Source: an uncultured Caulobacteraceae bacterium
GTDB lineage: Bacteria; Pseudomonadota; Alphaproteobacteria; Caulobacterales; Caulobacteraceae
NCBI GenBank assembly: GCA_937952995.1
Contig: CALFYB010000241.1
Location: 1 to 6,052, forward strand
Length of the DNA stretch: 6,052 bases
Reading direction: 5' to 3'
In this document: piece after piece, positions 5,728 through 6,052 of the stretch
Numbering within the stretch: position 1 is the stretch's first letter
Layout: the number at the start of each line of letters is the position of its first letter
Translations under genes and position numbers: made by a program
The notes under the pieces: generated by a model
The model's input: the letters and a program-made list of their open reading frames with translations, nothing else
Database searches by the model: none
What the model was told of the DNA's origin: nothing

Positions 5728-6052
5728 ACCGCGTCCTCTCCGCTTCCAATCAGGGCGCTCAAACCATGGAGCGCGCCGCCGTCAAGGGCCGTAGCCTGTG
5801 GGATGATGCCCGCCGCCGCCTTCTGGCCAACCGGGCCGCGACGGTCAGTATGGGCCTGTTGCTGGCTCTGGTGTTGCTGGCCATTGTCGGGCCGTTCCTG
5901 ACGCCCTTTACCTATGACCAGATCAATAAGAACGATGTCTGGGCACCGCCCCTGACGGCGGGGCACCTGATGGGGGCTGACTCTCTGGGCCGGGACCTTC
6001 TGGCGCGGTTGCTGGTCGGCCTCAGGGTCTCTTTGGCCATCGGCGTGGTGGC
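5724..6052 (+). CDS. oppC: Oligopeptide ABC transporter permease OppC, N-terminal part (3' partial)
   Basis: This is the second channel subunit of the oligopeptide importer. 109 complete codons are visible before the window ends; the family is about 300 residues, so roughly two thirds is missing. GRSLWDDARRRLLANRAA (22-39) closely matches the cytoplasmic N-terminal segment of E. coli OppC. It is followed by a membrane segment at about 41-60. MGADSLGRDLLARLL (83-97) corresponds to the HxxGTDxxGRD-type segment that opens the permease domain in this family, with GLRVSLAIGVV starting the next membrane helix. The ATG at 5724 overlaps the oppB stop. GAGG at 5715-5718 lies 5 bases upstream within oppB, supporting this start over the internal ATG at 5766. 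Genes for the ATPases would be expected beyond the window. Confidence 0.92.
   Translation, partial: MNRVLSASNQGAQTMERAAVKGRSLWDDARRRLLANRAATVSMGLLLALVLLAIVGPFLTPFTYDQINKNDVWAPPLTAGHLMGADSLGRDLLARLLVGLRVSLAIGVV

Noticed and set aside
5691..5966. Minus-strand frame antisense to the oppB/oppC junction
   Set aside because: The sense strand has a classic ATGA overlap with strong OppC homology; the antisense frame has no support.

Overview
The window looks like ordinary chromosomal DNA from a GC-rich alphaproteobacterium. Codons strongly favour G or C at the third position, genes are closely packed, and the closest recalled matches are proteobacterial: AlkK-type acyl-CoA ligase, DUF1499 protein, DUF442 sulfurtransferase, LACTB2-like hydrolase and OppBC. 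A relative of Caulobacterales is a reasonable guess, but it rests on the general flavour of the proteins and not on a diagnostic marker. I see no tRNA, rRNA, CRISPR array, insertion sequence or phage gene.

Layout: (1) 1-806, plus strand, the 3' part of a two-domain protein joining an aminoglycoside-phosphotransferase-like (APH) domain to a P-loop ATP-binding domain; its start lies outside the window. (2) 866-2506, plus strand, a complete medium/long-chain fatty acyl-CoA ligase that resembles AlkK along its whole length. (3) 2601-3365, plus strand, a membrane-anchored DUF1499 protein. (4) 4698-4288 and 4264-3371, minus strand, a two-gene unit: a small DUF442/TIGR01244 sulfurtransferase-like protein followed by a metallo-beta-lactamase (MBL) fold hydrolase of LACTB2 type. 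The second gene converges tail to tail on the DUF1499 gene with only 5 bases between stops. (5) 4810-5727 and 5724-6052, plus strand, the start of an oligopeptide ABC importer operon: oppB complete, then oppC cut off by the window end. These are transcribed away from the sulfurtransferase gene across a 111-base divergent intergenic region.

The genes fall into three independent functional groups: fatty acid activation (the acyl-CoA ligase), probable sulfur or thioester/nucleic-acid hydrolytic chemistry (the DUF442 and MBL pair), and peptide uptake (opp). No single pathway joins them. The non-coding interest is in the spacers. Similar TTGC...TAGGGT promoter-like pairs lie at nearly the same distance before the acyl-CoA ligase and DUF1499 starts. 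A GC-rich hairpin follows the ligase, and an imperfect dyad lies between the divergent sulfurtransferase and oppB genes. I did not find a convincing undescribed system. The pairing of a free-standing DUF442 protein with an MBL hydrolase is the most worthwhile lead.
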